Of a DNA stretch of 64,000 nucleotides, positions 25,814 to 34,418 are shown piece by piece. Location: the NCBI RefSeq assembly GCF_900129395.1, contig NZ_FQVP01000013.1:1-64000 (forward strand), read 5' to 3'. A program made the translations under genes and the position numbers. Every line of letters begins with the position of its first letter. The stretch's first letter is position 1. The notes under the pieces are model-generated. The model was not told the DNA's origin, did not search any database, and worked only from the letters and a program-made list of their open reading frames with translations. The DNA is from Pseudosulfitobacter pseudonitzschiae (GTDB taxonomy: Bacteria > Pseudomonadota > Alphaproteobacteria > Rhodobacterales > Rhodobacteraceae).

Positions 25814-26095
25814 CCTTTCCGGAAAACCAAGACCAACAGCCTCAGCTCGGACTTGATCCCAATGCACCGGTGGGACGAAGCTGGCAAACAGCTTGCCGAT
25901 TTTGCACTACGGCTGGAGGACACGGGCGCAGAGGCCATCGCGCTCGCAGTCAAAGAGCGCAACATCGGAGCCGTTGCGCTTGCCTGCACCAAGCTGCCGA
26001 TGCCGGAGCTGGAATTGCTTCTGCCTGATTTGCCTGTAGCGGACTCAACCGGCTCTCACATCGAAGCATGTGTAGATTTCATCGTCGGCAGTTGA
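25814..26095 (+). pseudogene. Aspartate/glutamate racemase family remnant
   Basis: One frame joins two non-adjacent pieces of an Asp/Glu racemase. The first piece is SLSSDLIPMHRWDEAGKQLA with ALRLEDTGAEAIALA (normally the early part after LHS-x-DF). It is fused directly to the C-terminal piece VALACTKLPMPELELLLPDLPVADSTGSHIEACVDFIVG. About 100-150 residues between them, including the first catalytic cysteine, are missing, as is the N-terminus. The second cysteine (ACTKLP) remains. A TGA at 25811-25813 precedes the frame. Confidence 0.65.
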
Positions 26096-26218
26096 GTTGG
26101 GGAGTAATGGCGTAAACGGTCTTTTCCGCCTCGCCACGCAAAAGCGGCGCGCCGGTCCGCACCGCGCAATTTTGCCAATGTGACCTGCCGTTGAAAATCG
26201 GGCTTGAACTTTGGTCAC

Positions 26219-26250
26219 GTTACAAGATAACAAAAGAGTTACGTTATAAC
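26219..26250. promoter_or_regulatory. Tandem operators GTTAC-N3-ATAAC upstream of the metal-uptake operon (Zur-like)
   Basis: GTTACAAGATAAC (26219-26231) and GTTACGTTATAAC (26238-26250) share the pattern GTTAC-N3-ATAAC and start 19 bases apart, about two helical turns, on the same face. The second contains the palindrome GTTATAAC, resembling alphaproteobacterial Zur boxes. They lie about 210 bases before the COG0523 gene. The rest of the 26096-26458 gap holds only short, unconvincing frames. Confidence 0.6.
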
Positions 26251-26458
26251 ATACCATTGTTTGGGATGTGTGCACGCCCCGGCTCCCCCCGGCGGCGTGG
26301 CACGGCCTGACCCTGGACACGCAATCACCCGGCGCGCGCGTGACCGGGAGGGGAGGACTCTTGCCATGCGCAAGGCGATCACACTCGGCAAGCACCGCAG
26401 CACCCAGACCCGCACGCGCCGACCGCATATTCACTCCAGCCATCGACAAGGAGGCCGC

Positions 26459-27673
26459 ATGACGACCACCGCTGACCCCCGCCTGCCCGTTACCGTCCTC
26501 TCCGGCTTTCTTGGTGCCGGCAAGACGACCCTGCTGAACCGCGTCCTGAACAAACGTGACGGACGCCGCGTCGCCGTCATCGTCAACGACATGTCCGAGG
26601 TGAACATCGACGCCGACCTTGTCCGCGCGGACACCGAACTGTCGCGCACCGACGAGACCCTGGTCGAGATGTCCAACGGCTGCATCTGCTGCACCCTGCG
26701 CGACGACCTGCTGCAAGAGGTGCGCAAGCTGGCCTGTGCGGGGCGCTTTGACTACCTGCTGATCGAATCCACCGGCATCTCCGAACCCCTGCCCGTCGCC
26801 GCGACCTTCGATTTCCGCGACGCGTCGGGGCAAAGCCTGTCGGACGTCGCGCGGCTGGATACGATGGTGACGGTGGTCGATGCGGTGAACCTGTTGAACG
26901 ACTACGCCAGCCACGATTTCCTGCGCGACCGGGGCGAGACATTGGGCGAGCAGGACACGCGCACGCTGGTTCACCTGCTGACCGACCAGATCGAATTCGC
27001 GGACGTGGTGATCCTGAACAAGGTCACGGATGCCGGCCCGGACAAGGTCGATGCCGCGCGCAAGATCATCCGCAGCCTGAACGCCGATGCCCGGATCATC
27101 GAAACGAACCGTTCGGATGTCGCGCCGGACGCGATCCTGGACACCGGGCTTTTCGATTTCGAAAAGGCGCATGCGCATCCGATGTGGGCGAAAGAGCTGT
27201 ATGGCTTTGCCGATCACGTGCCGGAGACCGAAGAATACGGCGTGGCTTCCTTTGTCTACCGCGCGCGGCAACCCTTTGACCCCGCGGGCATCATGGCGGT
27301 GCTGAACGGCGACCTGCCCGGCGTCATCCGCGCCAAGGGGCATTTCTGGATCGCCACGCGGCCCGACTGGGTGGCCGAATTCTCGCTGGCCGGTGCGCTG
27401 TCGTCGGTCACGCCGCTGAGCCAGTGGTGGGCGGCGATCCCGCAGGACCGTCACCCGGACCACGACAGCGCCCGCGCCTATCTGGCGCAGCACTGGCAGG
27501 AGCCGTGGGGCGACCGGCGGCAGGAAATCGTCTTTATCGGCGCTGGCATCGACTGGCCCGCGCTCAGGGCGCGGCTGGACGGTGCATTGGTGCCGGAAGA
27601 GATCGCGCCGGGTCCCGATGCCCTGCCGGACCTGCCCGATCCTTTCCCGGTCTGGCGGAAGGCAGCGGCATGA
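26459..27673 (+). CDS. COG0523 metallochaperone GTPase (CobW/ZigA-like)
   Basis: A 404-residue G3E-family P-loop GTPase. Walker A is GFLGAGKTT at residues 16-24, the metal-binding CxCC is NGCICC (C75, C77, C78), followed by IESTGISEP and the base motif [10 protein letters not shown]-terminal CobW_C domain contains [12 protein letters not shown]. Family members deliver zinc (or cobalt) to client proteins. ATG 26459 has AAGGAGG just upstream. It leads an operon with DUF6525 and a nickel/peptide-type ABC transporter behind Zur-like operators, supporting a zinc-starvation role. Confidence 0.85.
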   Translation: MTTTADPRLPVTVLSGFLGAGKTTLLNRVLNKRDGRRVAVIVNDMSEVNIDADLVRADTELSRTDETLVEMSNGCICCTLRDDLLQEVRKLACAGRFDYLLIESTGISEPLPVAATFDFRDASGQSLSDVARLDTMVTVVDAVNLLNDYASHDFLRDRGETLGEQDTRTLVHLLTDQIEFADVVILNKVTDAGPDKVDAARKIIRSLNADARIIETNRSDVAPDAILDTGLFDFEKAHAHPMWAKELYGFADHVPETEEYGVASFVYRARQPFDPAGIMAVLNGDLPGVIRAKGHFWIATRPDWVAEFSLAGALSSVTPLSQWWAAIPQDRHPDHDSARAYLAQHWQEPWGDRRQEIVFIGAGIDWPALRARLDGALVPEEIAPGPDALPDLPDPFPVWRKAAA

Positions 27674-27957
27674 GCCGCAACGTGTCCACCACCCTGCCCC
27701 GCAGGCGGCGGCCCGACCCGATGCGGGCCTATGACGCCCTGCCGCGCCCGCTCAGGGCGTGGATGGCGCAGGCCGCGCTGCCCTGGTCGCCTGCCTCGTG
27801 CCGCCGGATCTGGGTCAGGGCACGGGCCGAGGGCGCAAGCTTTGACGACATACTCGACCGGCTCGCAAGGGCCGAACGGATGACCCTTTCCCGCGACCGC
27901 TTGTCACCGCACGCGCACCGCGCCCCGATTCACGATCAACAGGACGACAACAGATGA
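27670..27957 (+). CDS. DUF6525 family protein
   Basis: A 95-residue basic protein with the block [31 protein letters not shown], which I recognise as the DUF6525 pattern seen beside COG0523 GTPases in Rhodobacterales. ATG 27670 overlaps the upstream stop, and its own stop overlaps the next ATG. Function unknown; the coupling suggests it belongs to metal homeostasis. Confidence 0.65.
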   Translation: MSRNVSTTLPRRRRPDPMRAYDALPRPLRAWMAQAALPWSPASCRRIWVRARAEGASFDDILDRLARAERMTLSRDRLSPHAHRAPIHDQQDDNR

Positions 27958-29453
27958 AACACACCCTGGCCTTCCTTGCCGCAGCCCTGATCGCCACGGC
28001 CCTGCCCGCGCAGGCCGACGACACGCTCGACGTGGTCGCGCAATTCGAGATCCAGTCGCCCGAGCCTTCGACCACGGGCTATATCTTTACCCGCATGGGC
28101 ATCACCGAGACGCTGACCCATGCCGACCCCCAGGGCGTCCTGACGCCGGGCCTAGCCACGGACTGGACGGCCGACGGGGATGGGCTGAGCTGGACCTTCA
28201 CCTTGCGCGACGGCGTCCGGTTCCATGACGGCACCGCAATGACCGCAGAGGCCGTTGCCGCCGCGCTGGACATTGCCCGCACCAAACCCGGCCCGCTGGC
28301 CAAGACGCCGATCACGGCGATCAAGGCCATGGACGGCGCGGTCGTGATCACCCTGTCAGACCCCTTTGCCGCGCTGCCGGCTTACCTCGCCCACTTCAGC
28401 GCGCAGATCCTCGCGCCCGCCGCCTATGGGGCGGAGGACGCGGGGGTCACTGTCATCGGAACCGGTCCTTACAAGATCACGGACCTGGCCCCGCCGCTCA
28501 GCCTGAAGGCCGAAGCCTTCGACGGCTACTGGGGCCCCGCGCCGCATGTGCCGAACGTCCGCTATTCCGCCGTCAGCCGGGTGGAAACCCGTGCGCTGAT
28601 GGCGGAATCCGGTGATGCGGACTTTGTCTTTGGCCTTGACCCCGCCTCGGTCGCGCGGCTGGGCCTGTCGGACGCGGTGACCGTGCATTCCGTCGCCATC
28701 CCGCGTGTCCTGCTGATCAAGGTCAATGCCGACCACCCGGCCCTGTCGGAACCGGAGGCCCGTCGGGCCCTGTCGCTGGCCATTGACCGCGAAGGCATCG
28801 CCAGGGCGGTCCTGCGCTATCCCGAAGGGGCAACACAGCTGTTCCCGCCCTCGGTCGGGGCATGGCACAACGACAGCCTTGTGCCGCTGGCCCACGATCC
28901 CGGGAAAGCGAAAGAACTGTTGCAGGGTCTGGGCTGGACCATGGGTGGCGACGGCATCCTGACCCGGAACGGCGAACGCTTTGCCCTGACGCTGACAACC
29001 TATCCCGACCGGCCCGAACTGCCGCTGGTGGCCGCCGTGCTGGAACAGCAATTCCGCGCCATCGGGGCAGAGCTGACCATCAACACCACCAATTCCTCCG
29101 AGATCAGCGCGGGCCATGCCGACGGGTCGCTGGACCTTGGGCTGATCGCGCGCAACTTTGGCCTGATCCCGAACCCCGTGGGCACAATCCTGTCGGACTA
29201 TGCGCCGACGGGCGACTGGGGGGCGATGGGCTGGCAGAATGACGAGATCACGGACCTGGCCCGCAGCGTCGGACGCGGCGATGGCGGCGCCCCCGCGCGT
29301 GCCCGGATCACCGAGATCCTGCAAACCGAACTGCCGATCATCCCCATCGCCTGGTATCGCCAGACGCTGGCCGTGGCCAAAGGCGTCGAAGGCGCGGTGA
29401 TCGACCCGTGGGAGCGGACCTTTGGCCTGCCCGAGTTGAGGCTGTCGCAATGA
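27954..29453 (+). CDS. ABC transporter substrate-binding protein (SBP_bac_5; nickel/peptide type)
   Basis: A 499-residue periplasmic protein with a signal peptide ([21 protein letters not shown]). It has the family-5 pattern GITETLTHADPQGVLTPGLATDW, FTLRDGVRFHDGT, GTGPYKI and ARRALSLAIDREGI. Members bind peptides, nickel complexes or metallophores. The operon context (COG0523 GTPase, Zur-like boxes) argues for a metal or metal-chelate cargo rather than peptides. Confidence 0.85.
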   Translation: MKHTLAFLAAALIATALPAQADDTLDVVAQFEIQSPEPSTTGYIFTRMGITETLTHADPQGVLTPGLATDWTADGDGLSWTFTLRDGVRFHDGTAMTAEAVAAALDIARTKPGPLAKTPITAIKAMDGAVVITLSDPFAALPAYLAHFSAQILAPAAYGAEDAGVTVIGTGPYKITDLAPPLSLKAEAFDGYWGPAPHVPNVRYSAVSRVETRALMAESGDADFVFGLDPASVARLGLSDAVTVHSVAIPRVLLIKVNADHPALSEPEARRALSLAIDREGIARAVLRYPEGATQLFPPSVGAWHNDSLVPLAHDPGKAKELLQGLGWTMGGDGILTRNGERFALTLTTYPDRPELPLVAAVLEQQFRAIGAELTINTTNSSEISAGHADGSLDLGLIARNFGLIPNPVGTILSDYAPTGDWGAMGWQNDEITDLARSVGRGDGGAPARARITEILQTELPIIPIAWYRQTLAVAKGVEGAVIDPWERTFGLPELRLSQ

Positions 29454-30379
29454 ACACGCTGGTGACGCGGGGCATTCAGGCCCTGATGGTCGCGGTCCTG
29501 ATCGGGGCTGCCACCTTTGCCATGATGCGCGCCCTGCCCGGCGATGCGGCCTATCGCATCGCGGCCGGGCGGTATGGCTATGACAATGTCGACACCGCCG
29601 CCGCCGATGCGGTGCGCGACGAACTGGGGCTGGATGGCCCGGCGCTGCCCGCTTTGCTGCACTGGCTGGGCGACCTGCTGCGGCTGGATTTCGGCAATTC
29701 GCTGGTCTCGGGCCAGCCGGTGATCGCAGAGATCGGCCACCAGTTGGGCGCATCACTGTCGCTGGCGGCGGTTGCGGTTGTGCTGTCGCTGATCATGGGG
29801 CCGCCTCTGGGCATCCTTGCGGGCCTCAGACCCGGCGGGCTGCTTGACCGGGGGCTGCTGGTCGTCTCGACCGGACTGAAAGCGGTGCCACAGTTCCTGA
29901 TGGCGCTGATCCTCATCCTGATCCTGTCGGTTCAGTTCCGCCTGTTGCCCGCCGCCGGATATGGCGCGGCGCGGCACTTTATCCTGCCTGCGCTGGCACT
30001 GGCCCTTGGGCTGGCGGCGGTGAACGCGCGGATTGCGCGGGATGCCATGGCGCGGATCGGGGCGATGCCCTTTTACAGCTTTGCACAGTGGAAGGGGCTG
30101 AGCCGACGGCAGGCCCTGCTGCACCACGGTCTGCGCAATGTCTCGGTGCCGCTGCTGACCTATCTGGGGCTGCAATTCGTCACGCTGGTCGAAGGCGTCG
30201 TCGTGGTCGAGGCGATCTTTGGCTGGCCCGGCATCGGCCATGCGCTGGTACACGCCATCTTTTCCCGCGATGTGCCGATGGTGCAGGGCACGGCGCTGTG
30301 TCTGGGCCTCGGCTTTGTCCTGATCAACACAGCCATCGACCTGCTCACAGCCCGCATTGACCCAAGGAGAGCCGCATGA
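29450..30379 (+). CDS. ABC transporter permease (DppB/NikB type)
   Basis: A 309-residue inner-membrane permease. It starts at ATG 29450, overlapping the binding-protein stop. A first membrane helix is followed by a periplasmic loop and a transmembrane core; the EAA-like cytoplasmic loop and VVVEAIFGWPGIGHALVHAIFSRD near the C-terminus are typical of DppB/NikB. It pairs with the next permease. Confidence 0.9.
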   Translation: MNTLVTRGIQALMVAVLIGAATFAMMRALPGDAAYRIAAGRYGYDNVDTAAADAVRDELGLDGPALPALLHWLGDLLRLDFGNSLVSGQPVIAEIGHQLGASLSLAAVAVVLSLIMGPPLGILAGLRPGGLLDRGLLVVSTGLKAVPQFLMALILILILSVQFRLLPAAGYGAARHFILPALALALGLAAVNARIARDAMARIGAMPFYSFAQWKGLSRRQALLHHGLRNVSVPLLTYLGLQFVTLVEGVVVVEAIFGWPGIGHALVHAIFSRDVPMVQGTALCLGLGFVLINTAIDLLTARIDPRRAA

Positions 30380-31188
30380 CCGATGCCGTGATGATCCCGC
30401 GCCGCGCGGGCCATGCCCTGCGCTGGACGGGGGCCGCATTGGTGGCAGCCAGCCTGATCCTTGCCGTGGTCGGGCCGCTGGCCGTGCCGGGCGATCCCCT
30501 TGCCCAGTCGCTGACCAAGGCGCTGTCAGGGCCGGAACCGGCGGCACCGCTGGGCTATGACCACCTTGGGCGGTCGATCTTTCACCGTCTGGCTGCCGCC
30601 TTGCGCCTGTCACCCGCCATCGCCATCGCCGCCGTGCTGACCGCCGGGCTGGCGGGGCTGGTGCTGGGCACATGGGCGGCGGCGCGCGGGGGCTGGACCG
30701 ACCGCATCCTGACGATGCTGGCCGATGCGCTGCTGGCGCTGCCGGGGCTGCTGCTGGTGCTGATGGTGCTGGCCATCGTGCCGGGCACCGCGCCTGGTTT
30801 CTGGGCCGGTCTGTCGCTGGTGCTGTGGGTCGAGTTCTTTCGCCTGACCCGCGCCGCCACGCGCGCAGTGCTGGCCTCCCCGGCGGTGCAGGCCACGCGC
30901 CTGCTGGGGTTCGGGCCGGTCTATGTCTTTCGCACCCACATCTGGCCGGAAATCGCGCCGATGATGCTGACCGCCGCCGCCTTTGGCACCGCCACGGCGA
31001 TCATGGCCATTGCCGCGCTGGGTTTCGTGCACGTGGGCATGCGCGCGCCAACGCCCGAACTGGGCCTGATGATGGTCGAACTGTTGCCCTATTGGCGCGA
31101 GGCTCCACTGGCGCTGCTGTCGCCGGTGATGGCCACCTTTGCCCTGCTGCTGGGCCTGACCCTTCTGGCCGGGAGCCGTGACACATGA
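30376..31188 (+). CDS. ABC transporter permease (DppC/NikC type)
   Basis: A 270-residue permease overlapping its neighbours at both ends. The segment PLGYDHLGRSIFHRLAAALR is the DppC/NikC hallmark (TDxxGRD-like), followed by five or so hydrophobic helices and an EAA loop (AVQATRLLGFGPVYVFRTHIWPEIAP). It forms the second half of the channel. Confidence 0.9.
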   Translation: MTDAVMIPRRAGHALRWTGAALVAASLILAVVGPLAVPGDPLAQSLTKALSGPEPAAPLGYDHLGRSIFHRLAAALRLSPAIAIAAVLTAGLAGLVLGTWAAARGGWTDRILTMLADALLALPGLLLVLMVLAIVPGTAPGFWAGLSLVLWVEFFRLTRAATRAVLASPAVQATRLLGFGPVYVFRTHIWPEIAPMMLTAAAFGTATAIMAIAALGFVHVGMRAPTPELGLMMVELLPYWREAPLALLSPVMATFALLLGLTLLAGSRDT

Positions 31189-32633
31189 CCCTTCTGAAAG
31201 CCGATGACATCACCGTGGCCCAAGGCGGCACGCCGATCCTGCACCCAGTGTCCCTGCACCTTGAGCCGGGGGAGCCGCTGGTCATCCTGGGTGAAACCGG
31301 ATCGGGCAAAAGCCTGCTGGCGCAGGCGATCATGGGCACCCTGCCGCGCGACCTTGCGGCGCGGGGGCGGGTCGTGCTGGGCGACCATTTGCTGGACGCG
31401 GCACGGCCCGAGGGGTTCCGCCCGCTCTGGGGACGTCAGATCGCGGTGCTGCCGCAAGAGCCGTGGCTGTCGCTTGATCCGCTGATGCGGGCCGGGCGGC
31501 AGGTGACCGAGGCGCACCACCTTGTGCGCGGCCTCGGGACGCAGGACGCGCGGGCGCAGGCGGCAACCGACCTCGACCGCCTTGGCCTTGCCCACGCGGA
31601 CACGCGGTATCCGCACGAGCTGTCCGGCGGCATGGCACAGCGCGTGGCGATTGCAGCGGCGCGGGCCGGGGGGGCCGGCATCGTCATCGCGGACGAGCCG
31701 ACCAAGGGACTGGACGCCGCGCGCCGGGACGAGGTCGCGGACCTGTTGCTGGCCGAACTGGCGCGGGGCGGTGGCCTGTTGGTCATCACCCATGACCTCG
31801 CGCTGGCGCGACGGATCGGCGGGCGGATGATCGTCCTGCGGGCGGGCCGCGTGGTGGAAACCGGCCCCACCGCCGCCGTGATGGCCGTGCCGACCCAAGC
31901 CTATACCCGCGACCTGATCGCCGCCGACCCGGAAAACTGGCCCGCACGAAGCCGGCGGCCTGCCGGTGCGCCGGTGCTGACAGCGACCCGGCTGGCGGCA
32001 GGGCGCGGCGGGGTGCGGCTGTTTTCCGACCTGTCCTTTGACCTGTCGGCGGGCCGCATCCTTGGCGTGACCGGCCCGTCCGGTTGCGGCAAGTCCACGC
32101 TTGGGGACGTGGTGCTGGGCCTTGCGCCTCCGGCTGCGGGCCGCGTGAACAGGTCAGCGGGGCTGGCCCCGACCGCATTCCAGAAGCTCTATCAGGACCC
32201 TGTCGCGGCCTTTCCGCGCCACCGCACGCTGGGCCGTACGCTTGCGGACGTGGCCCACCGCCACGGACAACCCCGCGACCGGATCGACACGCTTTTGCCG
32301 CGCCTTGGCCTTAACCCTGTGCTGTTGACACGCACCCCCGGTGGCGTGTCGGGCGGCGAGCTTCAGCGGCTCGCCTTGCTGCGGCTCCTCCTTGTCCGGC
32401 CAAGGTTCATCTTTGCCGACGAGCCGACCTCGCGCCTTGATCCGATCACCCAGAAACAGGTGATCGACCTGCTGCGCGACACCGCCGCGGCCGAGGGCTG
32501 CGCGATCATGCTGGTCAGCCACGACCCGGAGCTGGTCGCGCGGACGGCAGACCATGTCCTGTCGCTTGCCCCGGCAAAGACCGGTGGCGACCTGTCAGGG
32601 CAGGCTGTGAAACGGGCCGGAGGTCTCGGATAG
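31185..32633 (+). CDS. ABC transporter ATPase, fused two-domain (DppD-DppF-like)
   Basis: A 482-residue protein with two ABC domains in tandem. Domain 1 has GETGSGKS, LSGGMAQRVAIA and IVIADEPTKGLD. Domain 2 has GPSGCGKST, VSGGELQRLALLR and FIFADEPTSRLD. The fusion replaces separate D and F subunits of peptide/nickel importers. Last gene of the operon; it ends 31 bases before the convergent NIPSNAP gene. Confidence 0.9.
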   Translation: MTLLKADDITVAQGGTPILHPVSLHLEPGEPLVILGETGSGKSLLAQAIMGTLPRDLAARGRVVLGDHLLDAARPEGFRPLWGRQIAVLPQEPWLSLDPLMRAGRQVTEAHHLVRGLGTQDARAQAATDLDRLGLAHADTRYPHELSGGMAQRVAIAAARAGGAGIVIADEPTKGLDAARRDEVADLLLAELARGGGLLVITHDLALARRIGGRMIVLRAGRVVETGPTAAVMAVPTQAYTRDLIAADPENWPARSRRPAGAPVLTATRLAAGRGGVRLFSDLSFDLSAGRILGVTGPSGCGKSTLGDVVLGLAPPAAGRVNRSAGLAPTAFQKLYQDPVAAFPRHRTLGRTLADVAHRHGQPRDRIDTLLPRLGLNPVLLTRTPGGVSGGELQRLALLRLLLVRPRFIFADEPTSRLDPITQKQVIDLLRDTAAAEGCAIMLVSHDPELVARTADHVLSLAPAKTGGDLSGQAVKRAGGLG

Positions 32634-32663
32634 GCTGTGCGTACAGGTGGGTGACAAGGCCCC

Positions 32664-32981
32664 CTACCCTTCGAAAAACGGCGCCGGGGTCAGGATCTTG
32701 TTGGTCTGGCTGACCAGATAGCCCGCCTCGGCGCTGCGGCGCAAATAGTCCTGCCAGTCGGGGTCCGCCATCAGGCGCGCCCGCTTGGCGGCGCGGTCGG
32801 CGGCGTCGTCATAGGTCCAGACGTGGACAAATGAATTCACGTCCCCCGTCTCGACCTGAGCAAATATCACCGGCGCGCCCAGAATCCGCCGCTGTGCCGG
32901 ATAGCCATAGGTGCCGTACAGCGTCAGGTGTTTCTGGATCGTGCCGGGGCGGCAGACATAGGTGCGGTGGTCGTAGATCAT
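32664..32981 (-). CDS. NIPSNAP-family protein
   Basis: A 105-residue ferredoxin-like-fold protein with the NIPSNAP pattern MIYDHRTYVCRPGTIQKHL, FVHVWTYDDAADRAAKRARL and DPDWQDYLR. These are often accessory to small-molecule catabolic clusters; no specific activity is known. It follows the FadR-type regulator by nine bases and probably ends the larE-larB operon. Confidence 0.82.
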   Translation of the reverse strand: MIYDHRTYVCRPGTIQKHLTLYGTYGYPAQRRILGAPVIFAQVETGDVNSFVHVWTYDDAADRAAKRARLMADPDWQDYLRRSAEAGYLVSQTNKILTPAPFFEG

Positions 32982-32990
32982 GGGAGTCCT

Positions 32991-33707
32991 TCAGGTGTTC
33001 CGGCTGTGGTCGGTGACCCGCTGGCGCGCTTGCAGCAGGTGATAGGACATCGACACCGCCGCCGCCTCGCTGTCGCCGGATTTGATCGCCTCTAGGATCT
33101 GGCGATGTTCGCGCAGCACCGTGTCGATGCGTTCCTGCGACCCTTCGCGCGTCAGCTTTTGCGCCACGTCGATCGACTGTTCGACCTCTGACCTTGTGCT
33201 GTCCAGCATCCCCGCAAAGACCGGATTGCCCGAGGCCTCGGCAATGGCGCGGTGGAACATGTAATCCGCCTCGACCGAGGGCGTGCGCGCCTGCATCGAC
33301 GCCTCCAGCTCGGCCAGCGTGGATTCGATCCGGGCGATGTCCTTGGGGCCCGCGCGCAGGGCGGCCATGCGGGCGGTGGCGTGTTCCACGACCATCCGCG
33401 CCTCCATCGCGCGCATCAGCCCCGCGACCGATCCGGCGGTGGCAAATTCGATCAGCTTTTCCGGCGGACGGCGGCGCACGAACGACCCCACCCCGCGCCG
33501 CGCCTCGACCAGCCCGTCCTCTTGCAGCTTGCGCAGCGCCTCGCGGACCACGGGCCGCGACACGCCAAAGCCGGTGGCGATCTGGTGTTCCGACGGCAAC
33601 CGCTCGCCCTGTTTCAGCAGGTTGGACACGATCTGTTCAAGGATCTGCCCATAAAGCTGGTCGGCCAGCGTCTGCCGTTTCTTGATCATCAGTTTCGGCT
33701 GGTCCAT
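32991..33707 (-). CDS. GntR-family regulator (FadR/FCD subfamily)
   Basis: A 238-residue regulator with a winged helix at residues 12-80 (LADQLYGQILEQIVSNLLKQGERLPSE is split across it, with VSRPVVREALRKLQEDGLV as recognition region) and an FCD domain (EADYMFHRAIAEASGNPVF). It lies 15 bases after larB on the same strand. Two FadR-type regulators in one operon with larB and larE suggest control by a hydroxyacid or related carboxylate. Confidence 0.87.
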   Translation of the reverse strand: MDQPKLMIKKRQTLADQLYGQILEQIVSNLLKQGERLPSEHQIATGFGVSRPVVREALRKLQEDGLVEARRGVGSFVRRRPPEKLIEFATAGSVAGLMRAMEARMVVEHATARMAALRAGPKDIARIESTLAELEASMQARTPSVEADYMFHRAIAEASGNPVFAGMLDSTRSEVEQSIDVAQKLTREGSQERIDTVLREHRQILEAIKSGDSEAAAVSMSYHLLQARQRVTDHSRNT

Positions 33708-33722
33708 CGGCCCCCCCTGGCG

Positions 33723-34418
33723 TCAGCGCGCCGGTGCAGCGCGGCGCATCATGTTGGCCGTGCGCAGTGCCGCCGTGGCCGCGCCATAGCCGTTGTCGAT
33801 GTTCACCACTGTAACGCCCGCGGCACAACTTGCCAGCATCGCGTCCAGCGCCACGCGCCCGCCGGTGGCGACGCCATAGCCGACCGAGGTCGGCACGCCG
33901 ATCACCACGCCGGGCACCAGCCCCGCCAGAACCGAGGGCAACGCCGCGTCCATGCCTGCAAAGACGATGATGATATCCATCGCGCGCAACTGCTCCTCGC
34001 GCGCCAGCAACCGCCACAGGCCCGCGACCCCCACGTCTGAAATCGCGGTGGCGTCGAACCCGGCAAAGGCCAGCACCCGCTGCGCCTCGGCCATCGGTCC
34101 CGCGTCCGAGGTGCCCGCACTGACCAGCGCAATGCGCGGTGTTGTGGCAAGGTCAGGCATCGGGCCAAGGATCGCGGTGCGGGACAGCGCGCAAAAGTCC
34201 AGCGCCCCGCGCAGGTCGTCCGGCAACCGGCCATGTTGCGCGGCGTCCAGCCGGGTCAGCAGCAACCGCCGCCCCTCGCGCACAGCATCGCCGATGATCG
34301 CCGCCACCTGCGCGTCGGTCTTGTGGCCGCACAACGCCGCCTCGTCTATCCCGATGCGGGCGGCGCGGTCGCGGTCGAAGGTCACGTGGGGGTCACCGTC
34401 TTTGGGCCTGTCAGACAT
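33723..34418 (-). CDS. larB: Nickel-pincer cofactor biosynthesis protein LarB
   Basis: A 231-residue protein whose C-terminal half resembles AIR carboxylase (PurE), as in LarB. Diagnostic blocks are ALVSAGTSDAGPMAEAQ, FAGMDAALPSVLAGLVPG, VIGVPTSVGYGVATGG and VVNIDNGYGAATAALR. LarB carboxylates and hydrolyses nicotinic acid adenine dinucleotide to start NPN cofactor synthesis. It overlaps larE by 8 bases. The acceptor enzyme in this window is the LarA-like protein at 11500. Confidence 0.9.
   Translation of the reverse strand: MSDRPKDGDPHVTFDRDRAARIGIDEAALCGHKTDAQVAAIIGDAVREGRRLLLTRLDAAQHGRLPDDLRGALDFCALSRTAILGPMPDLATTPRIALVSAGTSDAGPMAEAQRVLAFAGFDATAISDVGVAGLWRLLAREEQLRAMDIIIVFAGMDAALPSVLAGLVPGVVIGVPTSVGYGVATGGRVALDAMLASCAAGVTVVNIDNGYGAATAALRTANMMRRAAPAR

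Noticed and set aside
26262-26458. Small frames upstream of the COG0523 gene (possible leader peptide)
   Set aside because: Two overlapping frames with Arg/Pro-rich translations and no convincing ribosome site; likely just the 5' leader.
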